NCBI GenBank assembly: GCA_020427635.1
Contig: JAGQOH010000023.1
Location: forward strand, 1-48,766
Origin: Phycisphaerales bacterium
GTDB taxonomy: Bacteria > Planctomycetota > Phycisphaerae > Phycisphaerales > UBA1924
DNA: 48,766 nucleotides
Direction of reading: 5' to 3'
Shown piece after piece: positions 8,950-16,646 of this stretch. Within the stretch, counting starts at the first letter, position 1. The number at the start of each line of letters is the position of its first letter. Under the pieces are notes generated by a model. It worked only from the letters and a program-made list of their open reading frames with translations, had not been told where the DNA came from and did no database searches. Made by a program: the position numbers and the translations under genes.

Positions 8950-9888
8950 CTAGTGCGTGCCCCAGTTCAAGAGCATCACATTCAAGTCCAACAAATCGAC
9001 ACAACCGTTGCCCGTCACATCACCAGGGCCGCCGGCACATGTGCCAAACGCGAACAACAACACTTGCAAGTCATCGACACCCACGGTCCCGTCCTGATCC
9101 ACGTCGCCCGCCCAGAACGCAGTTGCCGCAGGCGCCGCAGGCGGATCTTGGCTGTCCGTCCAGTTCGCAACGAACAGGTCATAGTCCGCCATGTCCGAAC
9201 GGCTGTCGCCCGTGAAGTCACCATTCGCTGGCCCAAGCTGCTCCGTTTGCAGCGCATGGAACGGATCAAATCCATTCGCCAGGAACGGGAAGTCCTCGTC
9301 ATCGACCTTCCCATCCTGATTCACATCGCCCCGTGCAAACAATTCGCCGATCGGCTGCTGAAACACCGCGACCCCCCCAGGCAGCGGATCGCCAATCGCA
9401 GGTTCCGTCCCCGACGCCGCAAACACGCTCACCACATCGCCCACATCCACCACATCCGGAAAACCCGCCGGGATCGGACCTGCATCTGCATCAGGATGCC
9501 GGCTGTCGTACTGCAACTCCGACAACCCCAACTCACTGCTGTTCGCAGGCACGCGCCCGACAAAACCATTGTTGATATACACATCCCAATCCGTGTCCCA
9601 CTGACTGTCCGCAAAGTTCTCCGCAAACCCACTCACATCGCGGAAGTCGATCTGCACACTAAAGCGGTACTCATCCTGACGATGCACGCCGCCGTAATAC
9701 ACCTGCATGAATCTCGACTTGATCCGAAACTCTGCATGCCCCACGGATTCATCCGCAGCCCACGCACCATCGTTCGCCGTCCGGAACTTCGCCCGCACGC
9801 GGAAGTCCGGGTTCTCCGCCCCCTGCGCCAAGGCGCTGTGGGCGCTCATCATCACCACCGCCGCCGCCACCACGTTCGTCCACTTCAT
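8950..9888 (-). CDS. Secreted protein with four dockerin-like calcium loops
   Basis: A 312-residue protein with a signal peptide (MKWTNVVAAAVVMMSAHSAL, then AQ). Start 9888 has GGAG 8 nt upstream. An N-terminal beta-rich domain is followed by four F/EF-hand-type loops: GDVNQDGKVDDEDF, GDFTGDSRSDMADYDLF, GDVDQDGTVGVDDL and GDVTGNGCVDLLDL. This amounts to two dockerin-like modules, the second pair at the extreme C-terminus. Dockerin-I loops bind calcium. In planctomycetes such GC-type dockerins occur without an obvious cellulosome and may serve as surface anchors. No catalytic domain is recognised. Confidence 0.77.
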   Translation of the reverse strand: MKWTNVVAAAVVMMSAHSALAQGAENPDFRVRAKFRTANDGAWAADESVGHAEFRIKSRFMQVYYGGVHRQDEYRFSVQIDFRDVSGFAENFADSQWDTDWDVYINNGFVGRVPANSSELGLSELQYDSRHPDADAGPIPAGFPDVVDVGDVVSVFAASGTEPAIGDPLPGGVAVFQQPIGELFARGDVNQDGKVDDEDFPFLANGFDPFHALQTEQLGPANGDFTGDSRSDMADYDLFVANWTDSQDPPAAPAATAFWAGDVDQDGTVGVDDLQVLLFAFGTCAGGPGDVTGNGCVDLLDLNVMLLNWGTH

Positions 9889-10255
9889 GTCTGTCGCTCC
9901 TTGCGAGTCGCCGACCGATGCGCAGCCCACAACCCCCTGCCTTTCGAAGCAGGGTCGCCCCCAAAAGCGCCCGTCATCGCCCAGCTGCTCACAAGAGCCC
10001 ACTTCCGAGAATCTTGATTCAACTTGCCCCAACTTTGTCGACAATCAGCTCGTTCACTCCTCGTGCCGTGGTCGGAGCCTTCGTAGGACCGTTCCTGCTC
10101 CCTCTCCCCACGGGAGAGGCGTGGCACATTTGCCCCCACGCAAGTGGGCGCCGGGTGAGGGGTTCCTCTCCACTTCACCTCTGTGCCCTCTGTGGTAATA
10201 CTTCTTCCTCTGCCCCTCGAAATCCCAGGCCGAAGTTTCCGAAGTAATCACTAAC
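9889..10255. other. 367-bp non-coding region between divergent genes
   Basis: This region separates the dockerin gene (minus) from the secreted-protein gene at 10256 (plus). It holds a CCCTGC/GCAGGG hairpin near 9939-9956 in the leader of the minus gene, a palindrome TTGTCGACAA at 10035-10044, a copy of a two-hairpin interspersed element (10097-10166), and a CCTCTGTGCCCTCTGTGGT motif (about 10178-10196) of a kind often scattered between genes. No tRNA or protein gene was seen. Confidence 0.6.
10097..10166 (-). repeat. Interspersed two-hairpin element, copy A
   Basis: Read on the minus strand it begins GGAACCCCTCACCCGG, has a variable inner hairpin (CCCAC/GTGGG) and ends with a second hairpin CCTCTCCC-gtg-GGGAGAGG followed by GAGC. 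Copy B at 37248-37313 shares both ends but has a different inner hairpin. No ORF is inside, so it is a small non-autonomous palindromic repeat. Confidence 0.7.
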
Positions 10256-10921
10256 ATGCGCCTCGCACCCGCAACATCGCGCCGCCTCTTCCCCCTCGCC
10301 GCAGTCGCGCTCGGCGCAACCGCGATGCTTTCCATCGCCCCCGCCTGCTCGCGCTCCGCTTCCGCCGACACACCCCAAACCCCAACCTGTACCGCCGAAC
10401 TCCGCTCCTGGGTCGTCGCCGGCTGGGGCCGCCACATGTATCTCCAAATCGATTGCCCCTGCGAATATGACAACCTCGACGGGCGCGTCGAATACACCTC
10501 CGCCGCCATGCGCTCCGATTACGTCCCCCCCGATGACCCCGAACACGCCGCGCGCGTCACCCGCATGCAGCCGGGCTATCACCTCCAGCCCATGCTCCGC
10601 CCAGGCGAACAAGTGCAGACGCGCCTCGAAGCCGTCTTCACAATCACCGTCGACCAGGCCAAATGCCTGCAGCGCGATCGCATGTTCGCTTCGCAATACG
10701 CCCTGCTCGGCACCAACAGCTCCTCAGGCCTGCGCCGCGCCGCCGAAGATTGCGGCTGCGCCATCCCGCCGCACGTCGCCAACGCCGGCGGCGCGCTGGG
10801 CGAATTCCCTGGCGTCAACTTCGACCCAGGTGATGAAGTCCCCGGCACTCTTTGGGATCAGTTTGGCTTCCCCGCAGGTCCAACATCAATCCCGCAACAA
10901 GGCGAACCTGGACACGGCTAG
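10256..10921 (+). CDS. Secreted hypothetical protein, Cys-rich
   Basis: A 221-residue protein. The N-terminus has basic residues and a hydrophobic stretch ending SIAPACSRSASA. This is either a signal peptide or a weak lipobox (APAC is not canonical). The mature part has several cysteines in spaced pairs (DCPCEYD, EDCGCAIPP), suggesting periplasmic disulfides. No family is recognised. The stop codon is immediately adjacent to that of convergent ispE, with no spacer. Confidence 0.6.
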   Translation: MRLAPATSRRLFPLAAVALGATAMLSIAPACSRSASADTPQTPTCTAELRSWVVAGWGRHMYLQIDCPCEYDNLDGRVEYTSAAMRSDYVPPDDPEHAARVTRMQPGYHLQPMLRPGEQVQTRLEAVFTITVDQAKCLQRDRMFASQYALLGTNSSSGLRRAAEDCGCAIPPHVANAGGALGEFPGVNFDPGDEVPGTLWDQFGFPAGPTSIPQQGEPGHG

Positions 10922-11923
10922 TCACGCCCCCCGCGCAATCACCACCGCCGCATCCTCTCCGACCGCGCGCTCCACCCGATGCGCCACCATCTCCGCATCG
11001 AACCGCGATGTCACCTTCACATCCCTGCCAAGTGCGCCGCCCACAACAACAAATAGCGCACTCCCCGACCCCGAAACGTGCGCCTTCTCACCCACTTCTT
11101 GTTCCACGCGCGCGGCAAGCTCGGCAAGCTGCGGCGCCATGCGCGCGGCAGGCTCGGCAAGATCGTTGAACAGATCAACCGCCTCCGTGCGCGCACCGCC
11201 CGCCATCGTGCGCACAATCTCGTCCCTGAAGTTCCACGTGGAACACGCAACCTCCGCATCATCGAACTGCTCATCAAATCGGTGATACACCGAACGCGTC
11301 GAGCACAAAGAACTCGGCAGGATCAACACAAAATGCGCATCGATGCGCGCACACGCCGTCACCTGCTCGCCCAGCCCCTCGATCACCGCCGAGCGCGGCC
11401 CGAGCACGCCCGACCCCTGCAAGAAGAACGGCACATCGGACCCCAGTTGCGCGCCCAACTCGCGCAGCTGCGCATCTGCGATGTCCAGCCCATACAGCTC
11501 GCGCACCGCGCGGAGCATTGCCGCGGCGTCCGAACTGCCGCCGCCAAGCCCCGCGCCCGGCGGGATCATCTTTTCCAGCTTCATTTGCACTGGCAATGTG
11601 CGCCCGACGGCTTCCTCCAACAGCATGTGTGCGCGCACCGCGAGGTCATCCCGCACCGACCAATCGATCGACTGTGCCTGTTGCGGCGCCCTGGCATGCC
11701 ACTGGATCGCATAGCGCGACAGGCGATCTTCTTCCAAGCGTGTGATCTCGAGCTGGTCGGCCAGGTCGATCGGCGTCATCCAACTTGCGATCGGGTGATA
11801 CCCCCTGCGCTCGCCTGATGAGATGGGGCGATCGATGGCGAGCGCAAGATTCAGTTTTGCATGCGCGCGCAGTGAGACGGTGCGCGGTGCCTGATCGAGG
11901 TTGACCTTTGGTGATGAAGTCAC
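10922..11923 (-). CDS. ispE: 4-diphosphocytidyl-2-C-methyl-D-erythritol kinase
   Basis: A 333-residue GHMP kinase of the MEP isoprenoid pathway, phosphorylating CDP-ME at the 2-hydroxyl. Signatures are AHAKLNLAL with Lys23, the ATP loop IPPGAGLGGGSSDAAAML (about 120-137, catalytic Asp132) and the C-terminal SGSGSALF. The start is a GTG at 11923 that overlaps the glycosyltransferase stop (GTGA), making it last in the kdsC run. Overall strand composition changes inside this gene: the 3' part lies in C-rich + strand DNA and the 5' part in G-rich DNA. Confidence 0.92.
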   Translation of the reverse strand: MTSSPKVNLDQAPRTVSLRAHAKLNLALAIDRPISSGERRGYHPIASWMTPIDLADQLEITRLEEDRLSRYAIQWHARAPQQAQSIDWSVRDDLAVRAHMLLEEAVGRTLPVQMKLEKMIPPGAGLGGGSSDAAAMLRAVRELYGLDIADAQLRELGAQLGSDVPFFLQGSGVLGPRSAVIEGLGEQVTACARIDAHFVLILPSSLCSTRSVYHRFDEQFDDAEVACSTWNFRDEIVRTMAGGARTEAVDLFNDLAEPAARMAPQLAELAARVEQEVGEKAHVSGSGSALFVVVGGALGRDVKVTSRFDAEMVAHRVERAVGEDAAVVIARGA

Positions 11924-13059
11924 GTGTGCAGCGTAGCACGGTCGGCGTGCGCCCTGCGCGCGGGGTGCGGCTCCCACGGCTTGAGCACACGGGAAGATGC
12001 CGACGCCTGATCGAACGCGTCGAGCAAGGGGCCCGGGGAGAGCGTGCCAATGACGTGCACATCGGCGGTCTCGTTTGCGTCGACCAAATCAACACCAAGC
12101 TCGCCAAGCGCCTGGCGAACGGCCCACTCGTTCTTGCCTGGGTGAATGATGTGCGCCGATGTGAATGGTCGAATGGCGTGCTCTCGCTTGATGTGTGCGC
12201 GCGTGGCGGCGAGGCCCGTGAATCGGTCGTACAGCGGTTGTGGCAATGGTGCACGGGGTTGATGCGCAAGTGACTCTTCGACGTCTTGGCGGCCAGCACC
12301 ATAGCCGGCCATGGCATCTTCTTTGCGCGCAATGGCTCGATAGCGATCGAGCATGTGTCGCAGTGCGGCGTCGAGATAGGCATCGGGGGTATACCGCTGG
12401 ATGGTCCACGCGTTGTTGCGCACCAATCGATGCAAGATCGTGTTCATCGAACGGTTTGTCGCGACTTTTCGATGCGTGACACGAAACTGCGGCTCATGCG
12501 CGAAGATTGGTCCAGGCTCATCAGCGTGCAGGCGGATCAACTTCGCGGCGAGATCATATTCCTCAGCATAGAACTGGTAACTCGAGTCGTAGCCGCCGAC
12601 TGCGAGGAAGGCATCTCTCCGCAGCGCGACGCCGCACCCGATCGGCACTTCAGGCAGTCCGCCTGCTTCGCGGCCACGTTGCGGGATGCGAATGTCGGCG
12701 CAGAGCCCAACAACCTGTTCGGGCACGTGTGGCAACAACGCGAGCAACGCGCCGTCATCGGGCGCAGAGTCATCGTCGAGCATGACGAGCCATTTTCCGG
12801 CGGCGCGAGTAGCAGCTTCATTGCGCGCGGCGGCGCCGAGGTTTGCGCGGAGGCGCATGACCTGGACGGGCAGCCCGTTGGCGAGCACGTCCGGCACCTG
12901 TACGGGCGTTGCGCCGGCATTGTCGATGATGATTGCTTCGCATTCGCACCACGCGAAGGCGCTGTCACGGGGCGTTTCGAGCGCGCCAAGTGCAGCGAGT
13001 GTGCGCTGCAATTCCTCCGGGCGATCACGTGTGGGGATGATGAACGAGAGCAGGGTCAT
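11920..13059 (-). CDS. Family 2 (GT-A) glycosyltransferase with extra C-terminal domain
   Basis: A 379-residue protein. The first 230 residues are a GT2 domain: LLSFIIPTRDRPEELQRTLA, EAIIIDNAG, NLGAAARNEA, the metal-binding DDD at 95-97 (VMLDDDSAPDD) and GGYDSSYQFYAEEYDLA. The last 100 or so residues (HIIHPGKNEWAVRQALGELG..., VDANETADVHVIGTLS) are not part of the core fold and are not recognised. It starts 4 bp after the hldE-like stop and overlaps ispE by GTGA. Its position next to KDO and heptose genes suggests LPS core or another surface glycan, which is inference. Confidence 0.82.
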   Translation of the reverse strand: MTLLSFIIPTRDRPEELQRTLAALGALETPRDSAFAWCECEAIIIDNAGATPVQVPDVLANGLPVQVMRLRANLGAAARNEAATRAAGKWLVMLDDDSAPDDGALLALLPHVPEQVVGLCADIRIPQRGREAGGLPEVPIGCGVALRRDAFLAVGGYDSSYQFYAEEYDLAAKLIRLHADEPGPIFAHEPQFRVTHRKVATNRSMNTILHRLVRNNAWTIQRYTPDAYLDAALRHMLDRYRAIARKEDAMAGYGAGRQDVEESLAHQPRAPLPQPLYDRFTGLAATRAHIKREHAIRPFTSAHIIHPGKNEWAVRQALGELGVDLVDANETADVHVIGTLSPGPLLDAFDQASASSRVLKPWEPHPARRAHADRATLHT

Positions 13060-13063
13060 GGGG

Positions 13064-14764
13064 CTACACCACTGCGCGTGGGGCGATGCCGGTGGTATGG
13101 ACCGCCAGTCGCGAGCCACCCAATCGATCGATGGTGCGCTGCAGTTCTGCGGGGTTCAGGGGCGGGTTGCCAGGGCGCATGGCGTGCGTCGCGGCGGCAC
13201 AGGCGCCAAGATAGACCGATTGCGCGAAGGTCGCGCCGGTTGTCATGGCGAGTGTTGCGACCGCAAGCAGCGCATCGCCGCACCCGAGCGGGTCGACGGC
13301 GTGGCGAACAAGCGGCGGAATGTGCTCTCCGGCGACGCGCGAGGCCCAGGCGTCACTTGCTGAGCCCTCGGGCGTGCGCTCAAAGGCAATGAGCCCTTCG
13401 TCGCCCATCGTGACGACGACACGTTGCGCGTGGGTCTCGTGCATGAGCGCCCAGACGACGGCGTTGAGCGAGTCGTCGAAATCACCTGTGGCTTCGCGCA
13501 GTTCCATTTCAGAAGGAAACAGCGCATCAAAGTGTTCCATCGAGCGCAGGCCGGCGCGTCGGCCCGAGACATCGCCCGTCAGTAGCTGCACATGGGGGCG
13601 GACGGCGGCGGCGAATTCGCTCATGGATCGGGCGGTGAACAGTCCCAAGCCAAAGTCAACGGCGATTGCGGCACTGCACCCGTGCGCCGCGTGTATGGCC
13701 TCATCGCGTAGACGAGCGCGGGCGGCGGCGTCCAGCGTGAGGGTCCGGACGTGGTCGAGTTTCATGACCTTTTGGGGCCCGACGAGGAAGCGCTGCTTTT
13801 CGAGCAATGCGCCATCAACTTCGACGGCGCGCACTTCCACGCCCAATGCTTGCAGGCGACGTTGCAGCGCATGCGCCTCTGGACGTCGAGGCAGCGCGGT
13901 GATGAGGATGGGCTTCGCGCCGAGTGCCGCCAGATGCGCGGCGACGATGGCGCTGCCGCCATCGAAAGAGACCTGTTCCAAGGGGCGGAGGGAGAGAACG
14001 GGGCTTTCGGAGGCTACGTTTGGTCGGTCGCAATGGATGTAGGTATCGACGAGCACTTCGCCAATGACCAGCACGCGCGCCCCCTGGGCTTTGTGCAGCA
14101 CACTCGTGAGGGTTGCGGGCGTGAGATCATGTGCGCCTTGCAGGCGATGCAGTTGGGCATGGGTTGCATCTTCGGCATGCTCCATGGCCTGCACGAGGGC
14201 GGTCGAGGAGAAGACGACATCGCCCGAGGAGAAGACGATGCGTCCGCCATGCCGTTCGACGGCTTGGCGTTCTGCTGCAAAGCGTGGGTCATCGTTGAAC
14301 TCGTATTCGCGCCCCTTGACGTAGACATCGGGTTGGACGTGGTCGAGCAAGGTCTCGGCGGTGGGATCGGGATTGACGTAGACCCAGTCGACGCAGGAGA
14401 TTGCGGCGAGGTTTTCGGCGCGGAGGTGTCCTGGGAAGAGGGGGCGCCCATCGCCTTTGTTGAGGACGGCGTCGGCGGTGATGGTGACGAGCAGGAGATC
14501 GCCCTGCTGGGCGGCGTGCTGCAAGTGGCGAATGTGGCCCGGGTGGACGATGTCGAAGCAGCCATGGCACTGGACGACGGCAAGCCCATCGGCCCGTGCC
14601 TGTGCGCGGCGGGCCAGGAGTTGGTCGCGCGTGAGGATCTTCGATCGAATGCTCCGAGGTTCGTCCATCGGAGGTGTATCGGCCCGATTGCGATGCCAGT
14701 CGCAGGGCAGGCGCGCGGGGGAGGCGGGGGCAGGCTTGGCACGCGCGGGTTTTGCCGAACTCAC
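13064..14764 (-). CDS. HldE-like bifunctional protein: nucleotidyltransferase then PfkB sugar kinase (swapped order)
   Basis: A 566-residue protein. Residues about 45-180 are an HxGH nucleotidyltransferase (CHGCFDIVHPGHIRHLQ, HPGH 74-77; VYVKGREYEFNDDP). Residues about 230-560 are a PfkB/ribokinase-type kinase (VLVIGEVLVDTYIHCDRPN, SFDGGSAIVAAHLAALGA, and DPLGCGDALL at 491-500 with the catalytic Asp). Classical HldE/RfaE, which makes ADP-heptose for LPS, has the kinase first and the adenylyltransferase second; here the order is reversed. The GTG start overlaps the kdsC stop (GTGA). ATG 14668 is an alternative start that would drop a basic Ala/Pro tail. A heptose substrate is likely from the neighbours but unproven. 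Confidence 0.83.
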   Translation of the reverse strand: MSSAKPARAKPAPASPARLPCDWHRNRADTPPMDEPRSIRSKILTRDQLLARRAQARADGLAVVQCHGCFDIVHPGHIRHLQHAAQQGDLLLVTITADAVLNKGDGRPLFPGHLRAENLAAISCVDWVYVNPDPTAETLLDHVQPDVYVKGREYEFNDDPRFAAERQAVERHGGRIVFSSGDVVFSSTALVQAMEHAEDATHAQLHRLQGAHDLTPATLTSVLHKAQGARVLVIGEVLVDTYIHCDRPNVASESPVLSLRPLEQVSFDGGSAIVAAHLAALGAKPILITALPRRPEAHALQRRLQALGVEVRAVEVDGALLEKQRFLVGPQKVMKLDHVRTLTLDAAARARLRDEAIHAAHGCSAAIAVDFGLGLFTARSMSEFAAAVRPHVQLLTGDVSGRRAGLRSMEHFDALFPSEMELREATGDFDDSLNAVVWALMHETHAQRVVVTMGDEGLIAFERTPEGSASDAWASRVAGEHIPPLVRHAVDPLGCGDALLAVATLAMTTGATFAQSVYLGACAAATHAMRPGNPPLNPAELQRTIDRLGGSRLAVHTTGIAPRAVV

Positions 14765-15276
14765 CCGGGGCGGGCCTGCAGCATGAGGTCGGCAAGGATG
14801 CGGAAAGCTCCGTGCCCGCCTGGGGCATCGACGACGAGGTCGACGCGATCGCGCACGTCTGGGTGTGCGTCTGCGGGGCAGGCGCTGAGGCCTGCGAGCA
14901 TCATGGCGGGCAGATCATTGACGTCGTCGCCCATGTAGGCGACGTGCTGCGGCGGGCAGGCGAGACGTGCGCACATGGCGGTGAAGCGTGCGCCTTTTTC
15001 GCCAAGGCCAACATCAATGAGTTCAACGGGAATGTCGAGCATGCGCGCGCGCGCGACCGTTGATTGGCCGCGTGATGTGGCGCTGAGCCATGCGACTTTG
15101 ATGTTTGCTTGTTGCAGCAAGCCAACGCCAAGGCCATCGCGTGTGGAGAAGCCGCGCATGGGTTCACCTGCATCGGTCATGAAGATGCGACCATCTGTGA
15201 GTGTGCCATCGACGTCGCAGACGACGGCGCGCAGGGCTGCGAGTTTGGCGCGCAAGGCTGGAGGACATGCGGTCAT
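14761..15276 (-). CDS. kdsC: 3-deoxy-D-manno-octulosonate 8-phosphate phosphatase (KdsC type)
   Basis: A 171-residue HAD phosphatase of the C0 (capless) class, as KdsC is. Catalytic DVDGTLTDG (Asp21, Asp23), FSTRDGLGVGLLQQANIKVA, WLSATSRGQSTVARARML and the Mg-binding GDDVND (116-121) match the family. It removes the phosphate from KDO-8-P in LPS core synthesis. A closely related specificity cannot be excluded from sequence alone, but the adjacent hldE-like gene supports LPS. It heads the coupled kdsC-hldE-glycosyltransferase-ispE run. Confidence 0.85.
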   Translation of the reverse strand: MTACPPALRAKLAALRAVVCDVDGTLTDGRIFMTDAGEPMRGFSTRDGLGVGLLQQANIKVAWLSATSRGQSTVARARMLDIPVELIDVGLGEKGARFTAMCARLACPPQHVAYMGDDVNDLPAMMLAGLSACPADAHPDVRDRVDLVVDAPGGHGAFRILADLMLQARPG

Positions 15277-15313
15277 GTGCGCATGCTACCGCGTGGTGCT
15301 TGTGTGCGGCACG

Positions 15314-15348
15314 TGAAAAAGCAACGCGGGCCCGCCAGAGGCAGGCCC
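15314..15348 (-). terminator. Terminator of the HU gene
   Basis: The stem GCGGGCC(c)GCC / GGC(a)GGCCCGC spans 15324-15348, 10 bp with one mismatch. On the minus strand it is followed by GTTGC and five T (15318-15314). It separates the HU gene from the kdsC operon downstream. Confidence 0.8.
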
Positions 15349-15383
15349 GCACCGCGAAAACGATTGGAAAACGGTCTAGAAAC

Positions 15384-15824
15384 TCAGACCATTTCCTTGA
15401 GGCCCTTGAGCGGGCGGACCTTGACGACCTTGCGGGCCGGCTTGGCCTTGAACATCATGGTTTCGCCTGTGAAGGGATTGACGCCCTTGCGCGCCTTTGT
15501 GGCGGGCTTCTTCTGGACGACGATCTTCATCATGCCGGGGACGCGGAATTCGCCCGAGCCGTTCTTGAGGTCTGCGCCGATCATCGCGGCCATTGCATCG
15601 AAGACAGCAGCGACATCCTTCTTGGCAACACCGGTTGCTTCAGCGAGGGTCGTGTAGACCTGTGACTTCGAGCGCACATCGCGCGACGCGGCGATCTTGA
15701 CCGCGGGCTTTGCAGCGGTGGTCTTGCGGCGTGTGGTGGTGCGCTTTGAGGTTGTCCGCTTGGTCGAGCGCTTCTTCGCAGCCGGGCGCTTTGTGGTGCG
15801 CTTGCGGGTCGTGGTTCTTGCCAT
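15384..15824 (-). CDS. HU-family DNA-binding protein with basic histone-like tail
   Basis: 146 residues. The ATG at 15824 has GGAG 6-7 nt upstream; the longer open frame above it has no coding character. Residues 1-45 are almost only Thr, Lys, Arg, Ala and Ser, resembling histone H1 or chlamydial Hc tails. Residues about 50-140 form an HU fold: QVYTTLAEATGVAKKDVAAV, the beta-arm segment GEFRVPGMMKIVVQKKPATK, and ARKGVNPFTGETMMFKAKPA, the typical HU arm and tip. It probably compacts the nucleoid. It is monocistronic with its own terminator. Confidence 0.9.
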   Translation of the reverse strand: MARTTTRKRTTKRPAAKKRSTKRTTSKRTTTRRKTTAAKPAVKIAASRDVRSKSQVYTTLAEATGVAKKDVAAVFDAMAAMIGADLKNGSGEFRVPGMMKIVVQKKPATKARKGVNPFTGETMMFKAKPARKVVKVRPLKGLKEMV

Positions 15825-16172
15825 CGTGAACTCCGTTTTTCGTGGCTTCCTACCAGTGATTCGTGGCACTGTGGGGTGGTCCGAACGCCGAACCGCCCCT
15901 GCATTTCCAGTGTTTTCTACGTCCGAGTCTCCTCCGACACAAGTCGGTTTCGGCATTCGGGGATAAATCCGGCCTGTTTTTTCCGGTCCTCCCCGCTCGT
16001 GGGTGGGCCTGGTGTGAGCCGGCGAAGCGGGTTGTGGGCGTGCGGCAGCTTCTGTGGGCGGGCCCTTTCGGCCCGGGAAAACACCAAGTTGGCTTGATCG
16101 ATGCGCCGAGCGCTCCGATATCGACAGATGCCAACTGCTCCCAACCCGGTGGGGAGTACGTGGAGGCTCACC
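15825..16172. other. 348-bp non-coding region between HU and PilZ genes
   Basis: This divergent intergenic region contains the promoters and leaders of both genes. It contains a small CCGAC-TTGT-GTCGG hairpin in the HU leader (about 15940-15953) and a CGGGCC-CTTTC-GGCCCG hairpin (about 16057-16073). No T-run follows either hairpin. No riboswitch consensus or small ORF could be recognised. Confidence 0.5.
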
Positions 16173-16538
16173 ATGGACGCACACGCGCAAACGCCCACCA
16201 TGTCGCCCGCACCGGAGCGTCGCCAAGACACTCGGCACACCACGATTCGTCGGTGTCGGTTGCGTGGGCGCAGAAGCCTGCTTTTCGCTTCGGGGATCAC
16301 CCAAAACTGCTCGCGTGGGGGGCTGCTGATCGGGTTGCCTTCGGCTCGGCCCCTGGCGGTGGGTGATCGTGTCGAAGTGGTTGTGGCGTGGGACGGCGAC
16401 GCCCTGCTGCGGGCTGGGAACGCGGCCACGGGGCGCATCGTGCGGATTGAGGAGCGTTCTGACGAGCAGCGCATCGCCATCGCTTTTGATGAGCCGGCGA
16501 TGCAGTTGCAGGTGAACCACGTCCGCGTCGCGGCCTGA
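16173..16538 (+). CDS. PilZ domain protein (probable c-di-GMP receptor)
   Basis: A 121-residue single-domain protein. The ATG at 16173 has GGAGG 6 nt upstream. The two c-di-GMP contact motifs are present: RQDTR (RxxxR) near residue 20 and NCSRGG (NxSxxG) about 25 residues later. The beta-barrel strands continue LAVGDRVEVVVAWDG, ATGRIVRIEE and RIAIAFDEP. It is expected to bind c-di-GMP and relay the signal to motility, adhesion or polysaccharide export. No partner gene is adjacent. Confidence 0.82.
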   Translation: MDAHAQTPTMSPAPERRQDTRHTTIRRCRLRGRRSLLFASGITQNCSRGGLLIGLPSARPLAVGDRVEVVVAWDGDALLRAGNAATGRIVRIEERSDEQRIAIAFDEPAMQLQVNHVRVAA

Positions 16539-16646
16539 AGACGGGCCCCTTTCCGCCTAGACTGTCTGTGTCGAACGGCCTCTTGTTGGGGTGCGCGGTT
16601 CGCGTTTCCCAGGGGTCGGACTGATCAGGACAGGGGTCGGGCGAGC

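Noticed and set aside
10035..10044. TTGTCGACAA palindrome as a DnaA box near the skew switch
   Set aside because: It differs from TTATCCACA at two key positions, is single, and lies 1.7 kb from the switch.
12286..13392. 368-codon + strand ORF
   Set aside because: Antisense to the glycosyltransferase and the hldE-like kinase domain, both of which show conserved motifs.
13751..14938. 395-codon + strand ORF
   Set aside because: Antisense to the hldE-like gene and kdsC; no family pattern.
15825..16172. c-di-GMP riboswitch upstream of the PilZ gene
   Set aside because: No GEMM-type core or expected paired elements could be found; only unrelated small hairpins.
15825..16520. N-terminal extension of the HU frame to 378 codons
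   Set aside because: No coding character; GGAG and the basic tail place the start at 15824, and the PilZ gene occupies the other strand.
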